From contig JAFYJN010000085.1 in NCBI GenBank assembly GCA_017538105.1, positions 1 to 64,000 on the forward strand: a DNA stretch of 64,000 bases, in the 5' to 3' direction. The DNA comes from Prevotella sp. (lineage in GTDB: Bacteria; Bacteroidota; Bacteroidia; Bacteroidales; Bacteroidaceae). How positions within the stretch are numbered: the stretch's first letter is position 1; each line of letters starts with the position of its first letter. Shown piece after piece: positions 61,719 to 64,000 of the stretch. The notes under the pieces were generated by a model. That model made no database searches. It was not told where the DNA came from and was given only the letters and a program-made list of their open reading frames with translations. The position numbers and the translations under genes were made by a program.

Positions 61719-61730
61719 TAATGACAAATT
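61697..61730. repeat. Family h repeat (AATTTACGAATTACAAATTA) at the GH43 stop codon
   Basis: The last codons and stop of the first GH43 gene are formed by this AT-rich word. It is then followed by TAATGACAAATTTG. Confidence 0.4.
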
Positions 61731-61800
61731 TGTGAGCAGGAATGATGGATTCTTCCTTCTTCATCGCAATGCGGCAACTCATTATTCAACAATCAACAAT

Positions 61801-63246
61801 ATGAAAAGAAGACATACCATTCTGGCGGCTTTAAGCGTGGTTGCAGCCGTCAATGCACAGATAGGACAGCCCTATATCCACGATCCATCAACCATCGCTG
61901 AGTGTGATGGCAAGTATTACACCTTCGGTACCGGCGGCGGAGGACTCATCTCCGAAGACGGTTGGTCATGGCATAGCGGTGCCGAGCGTCCTGGTGGCGG
62001 TGCCGCTCCCGACGTACTGAAGATTGGCGACCGTTACCTAGTGATTTACGGAGCCACTGGCGGTGGTCTTGGTGGTGGTCACAACGGCCGTATCCTCACC
62101 ATGTGGAACAAGACCCTCGACCCCAAGTCGCCTGACTTCAAATATACTGATGCCATAGAGGTTTGTTCTTCCGACGGTATGGAAGACCAGGATGCCATCG
62201 ACCCCGGCATGCTGCTTGACCCCAGTACCGGTCGTCTATGGGTGAGCTACGGCACCTATTTTGGTACCATCAGACTCATTGAACTCGACCCGACCACAGG
62301 AGAGCGCAAGAAAGGCAATGTGGAGAAAGACATCGCCATCGACTGCGAGGCCACCGACCTTATTTACCGCGATGGCTGGTATTATCTGCTAGGCACCCAC
62401 GGCACTTGTTGCGACGGGGTAAACTCCACCTATAATATTGTGGTGGGTCGTTCACGCAGTGTTGAAGGCCCATATATGGATAATGTAGGTCGCGATATGT
62501 TCAATGGCGGTGGCAGGATGGTCATTGCCGCTGGCGACCGTGTTTGCGGTCCCGGCCATTTCGGTCGAACCATCATCGACGACGGTATAGAAATCATGTC
62601 GTGCCACTATGAAGCCGACTTCGAGCAAGGCGGGCGTAGCGTTCTCGGCATCCGCCCATTGTTGTGGAAGAATGACTGGCCTGTTGCCGGCGACCGATTC
62701 AAGGAGGGTGTTTACGCCATCCTGTCGGAACGTCGCGGTTACTCATTGGAATTGTCAGTCGACTTCGTGAGGATGGAACAGCAGCGTCAACGTTTTTGGC
62801 AGATGGACCCCAACGAACCCGTGGTACCTGTGGCCAACCAGACATTGGAACAGGTAAATGGCAGTTGGCCTCAGGATGATATCGGCGTTCGCTGCGGTGA
62901 CTACATGTTCCGCCCCCACCAGTTATGGCACGTCACGCCCCGTCCAGAAGCCGGCGGTTATCTCGGCGGACCATTGTACAGTATCACCATAGAAGGTACC
63001 GACCGTGCGCTGACAGCCACGTCCGACCTTGAAGTGACCAGCCGCAGCTACGATGGTAGTGAAGGACAATTATGGCGCATCGAGCAGGCCACCGACGGCA
63101 CATTCCGCATCATGCCAAATACCATTCCCGGTCAGCAGGGTAAGAATACCCGCTACTGTCTTTATTCTGCCGGCGACAGCACTCCGACATTGGCGGAATG
63201 GGATTTCAGCAGTGACAATTCTAAGTGGAATTTCAAGAAAGACTGA
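61801..63246 (+). CDS. Glycoside hydrolase family 43, arabinanase-like, with ricin-type tail
   Basis: 481 residues. Start at 61801, preceded by TTCAACAATCAACAAT (family b words). Signal peptide MKRRHTILAALSVVAAVNAQ. Catalytic triad: Asp in YIHDPSTIAECDGKYY (about 27), Asp in QDAIDPGMLLDPSTG (about 134) and Glu in IDCEATDLIYRDGWYY (about 182), arranged as in arabinan endo-1,5-alpha-L-arabinosidases. The C-terminal 110 residues, with GYLGGPLYSITIEGTDRALT and QLWRIEQATDGTFRI, resemble a ricin-B-like binding domain. Exported. It is 82 bases after the first GH43 gene and probably co-transcribed. Confidence 0.9.
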   Translation: MKRRHTILAALSVVAAVNAQIGQPYIHDPSTIAECDGKYYTFGTGGGGLISEDGWSWHSGAERPGGGAAPDVLKIGDRYLVIYGATGGGLGGGHNGRILTMWNKTLDPKSPDFKYTDAIEVCSSDGMEDQDAIDPGMLLDPSTGRLWVSYGTYFGTIRLIELDPTTGERKKGNVEKDIAIDCEATDLIYRDGWYYLLGTHGTCCDGVNSTYNIVVGRSRSVEGPYMDNVGRDMFNGGGRMVIAAGDRVCGPGHFGRTIIDDGIEIMSCHYEADFEQGGRSVLGIRPLLWKNDWPVAGDRFKEGVYAILSERRGYSLELSVDFVRMEQQRQRFWQMDPNEPVVPVANQTLEQVNGSWPQDDIGVRCGDYMFRPHQLWHVTPRPEAGGYLGGPLYSITIEGTDRALTATSDLEVTSRSYDGSEGQLWRIEQATDGTFRIMPNTIPGQQGKNTRYCLYSAGDSTPTLAEWDFSSDNSKWNFKKD

Positions 63247-63330
63247 AGCCTTTATACCCTGCCATAAAACAACAGTGTGCTTTCCTTAGTGGAACGCACA
63301 CTGCAACACTAAAAAATCAACGGTATCTTT

Positions 63331-63365
63331 AAATCCAACTTCTCGATGTGAGAAGTTGGATTTTT
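63331..63365 (+). terminator. Terminator of the GH43 transcript
   Basis: Perfect 14-bp stem AAATCCAACTTCTC / GAGAAGTTGGATTT, loop GATGT, then TT. Confidence 0.85.
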
Positions 63366-63576
63366 CTGTAAGCAGCAATTATCATAGTTTTCTTTTGGTT
63401 GCGAAGTATTTTATAGTTGAACGAACGTTTCTTTTAGACACGTTTTATAATTATATCTGAAAAACTTATGCGAACATCTTGCAAAGATACGCAAAAATAA
63501 TCCCTTTCACATTTTAATAAGTAACAAATTATTTTATTTTTTATAACATTTTCTTTGTCAAAATGAAAAATCGGGT

Positions 63577-63584
63577 TATCTTTG
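63577..63584 (+). promoter_or_regulatory. Promoter -7 element TATCTTTG for the hybrid sensor gene
   Basis: 107 bases before the ATG. Confidence 0.65.
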
Positions 63585-63690
63585 CAAAAAGATTCTAACA
63601 TCTATAATCATCACGAGACAACAGGAGGCGTTTCCACTATGGCTGCCTCTTTATTTCTGTCAAAGGATAAAGATTATACCTATAAGCACG

Positions 63691-64000
63691 ATGAAGAAAA
63701 AGTTATCTATCACTACTGCGTTTCTCTTGGCATGCGTCTGCACGTTGGCACAGACGGGACGTTTATTCGACGCCAACCAACAATTATCGAGCAGTTTCGT
63801 AGGGCAAGTATATCTTGACAACGACGGTTTTATCTGGGCGGCCACTCGCAATGGGTTAAACCGTTATGACGGTTATCAGTTCGTTATATTGAAAAAAGAG
63901 AAAGAACTGTATAACGAGATGGCCAGCAATTACGTCAATTGTTTCCTACAAGACAGAAATGGTCTTTTCTACTTAGGTATGTGGGGCCATTTGCAGACTT
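63691..64000 (+). CDS. Hybrid two-component system sensor, N-terminal part
   Basis: Partial: 103 codons to the window edge. Signal peptide or first membrane segment MKKKLSITTAFLLACVCTLA, then FDANQQLSSSFVGQVYLDND and GFIWAATRNGLNRYDGYQF. This is the opening of the Reg_prop beta-propeller sensor found in Bacteroidales hybrid two-component regulators. A second blade begins CFLQDRNGLFYLGMWG. These proteins sense oligosaccharides in the periplasm and activate the adjoining degradation genes, so the likely targets are the GH43 pair just upstream. Kinase, receiver and AraC domains lie beyond the window. Confidence 0.85.
   Translation, partial: MKKKLSITTAFLLACVCTLAQTGRLFDANQQLSSSFVGQVYLDNDGFIWAATRNGLNRYDGYQFVILKKEKELYNEMASNYVNCFLQDRNGLFYLGMWGHLQT

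Larger units (their letters stand above)
63247..63690. other. Intergenic region with terminator and sensor promoter
   Basis: It contains the terminator (63331-63365), AT-rich sequence with no ORF, the promoter element at 63577-63584 and an untranslated leader of about 100 bases. Confidence 0.6.

Overview
The window is chromosomal DNA from a Bacteroidales bacterium, most likely Prevotellaceae (Prevotella in the broad sense). The grounds are gene content and promoter style. Many genes have a TAnnTTTG element (TATCTTTG, TACCTTTG, TATATTTG, TACTTTTG) 20-60 bases before the start codon, and Shine-Dalgarno sequences are weak or absent. Large surface proteins carry GLUG repeats and type-IX-style C-terminal tails, and there is a GH43 pair next to a hybrid two-component sensor. 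No strain was identified.

Layout. 1-2.5 kb is a worn accessory segment: a 5'-truncated ATPase fragment, an IS21 istA remnant fused to a HigA-like helix-turn-helix, a small lipoprotein and two very small ORFs. 2.6-8.4 kb is a 1933-residue surface protein. 8.5-9.1 kb holds a small ORF behind a leader that could fold in two alternative ways. 9.3-26 kb is mostly housekeeping (pheS, SDR, Nudix, ispH-meaB, DUF1573, alpha-2-macroglobulin, two secreted proteins, MATE pump, Fe-alcohol dehydrogenase, bcp, NTF2-like lipoprotein). 27.2-33.4 kb is an island of phage-like fragments plus AT-rich orphans, a possible immunity gene and an AAA/DUF4143 ATPase, ending beside tRNA-Phe(GAA). 33.7-43.1 kb holds an M18 peptidase, valS, a hydrolase, guaA, a sugar-phosphate nucleotidyltransferase, a small Ala-rich lipoprotein and a polysaccharide-export lipoprotein. 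43.4-59.1 kb holds an ADP-forming acyl-CoA synthetase, a surface protein, DUF2461, an AraC regulator, dapA, a basic repeat peptide, truA, a TonB-domain protein, an SUMF1-fold protein, a DUF3237/hydrolase pair and an isomerase-like/SpoU methyltransferase pair. 59.6-64 kb is a carbohydrate locus: two GH43 enzymes, then the start of a hybrid two-component sensor running off the edge.

The most unusual thing seen is a set of dispersed, low-complexity repeat families, here lettered a to h. They fill same-strand intergenic gaps, often start within a few bases of stop codons, and in three places lie just before a start codon. They also sit inside reading frames without breaking them: twice in guaA (39.3 and 40.2 kb), twice in the phage-like gene at 28.5 kb, once in the 27.5 kb fragment and once as the N-terminus of the truncated duplicate at 30.8 kb. 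Other points of note are the alternative-structure leader at 8.8 kb, a candidate small RNA at 27.8 kb, a secreted protein made of six 60-bp repeats, and paired 33-bp repeats before the ATPase at 31.7 kb.

Everything here comes from reading the sequence. Family names rest on recognised motifs and not on searches. Promoters and terminators are pattern matches.
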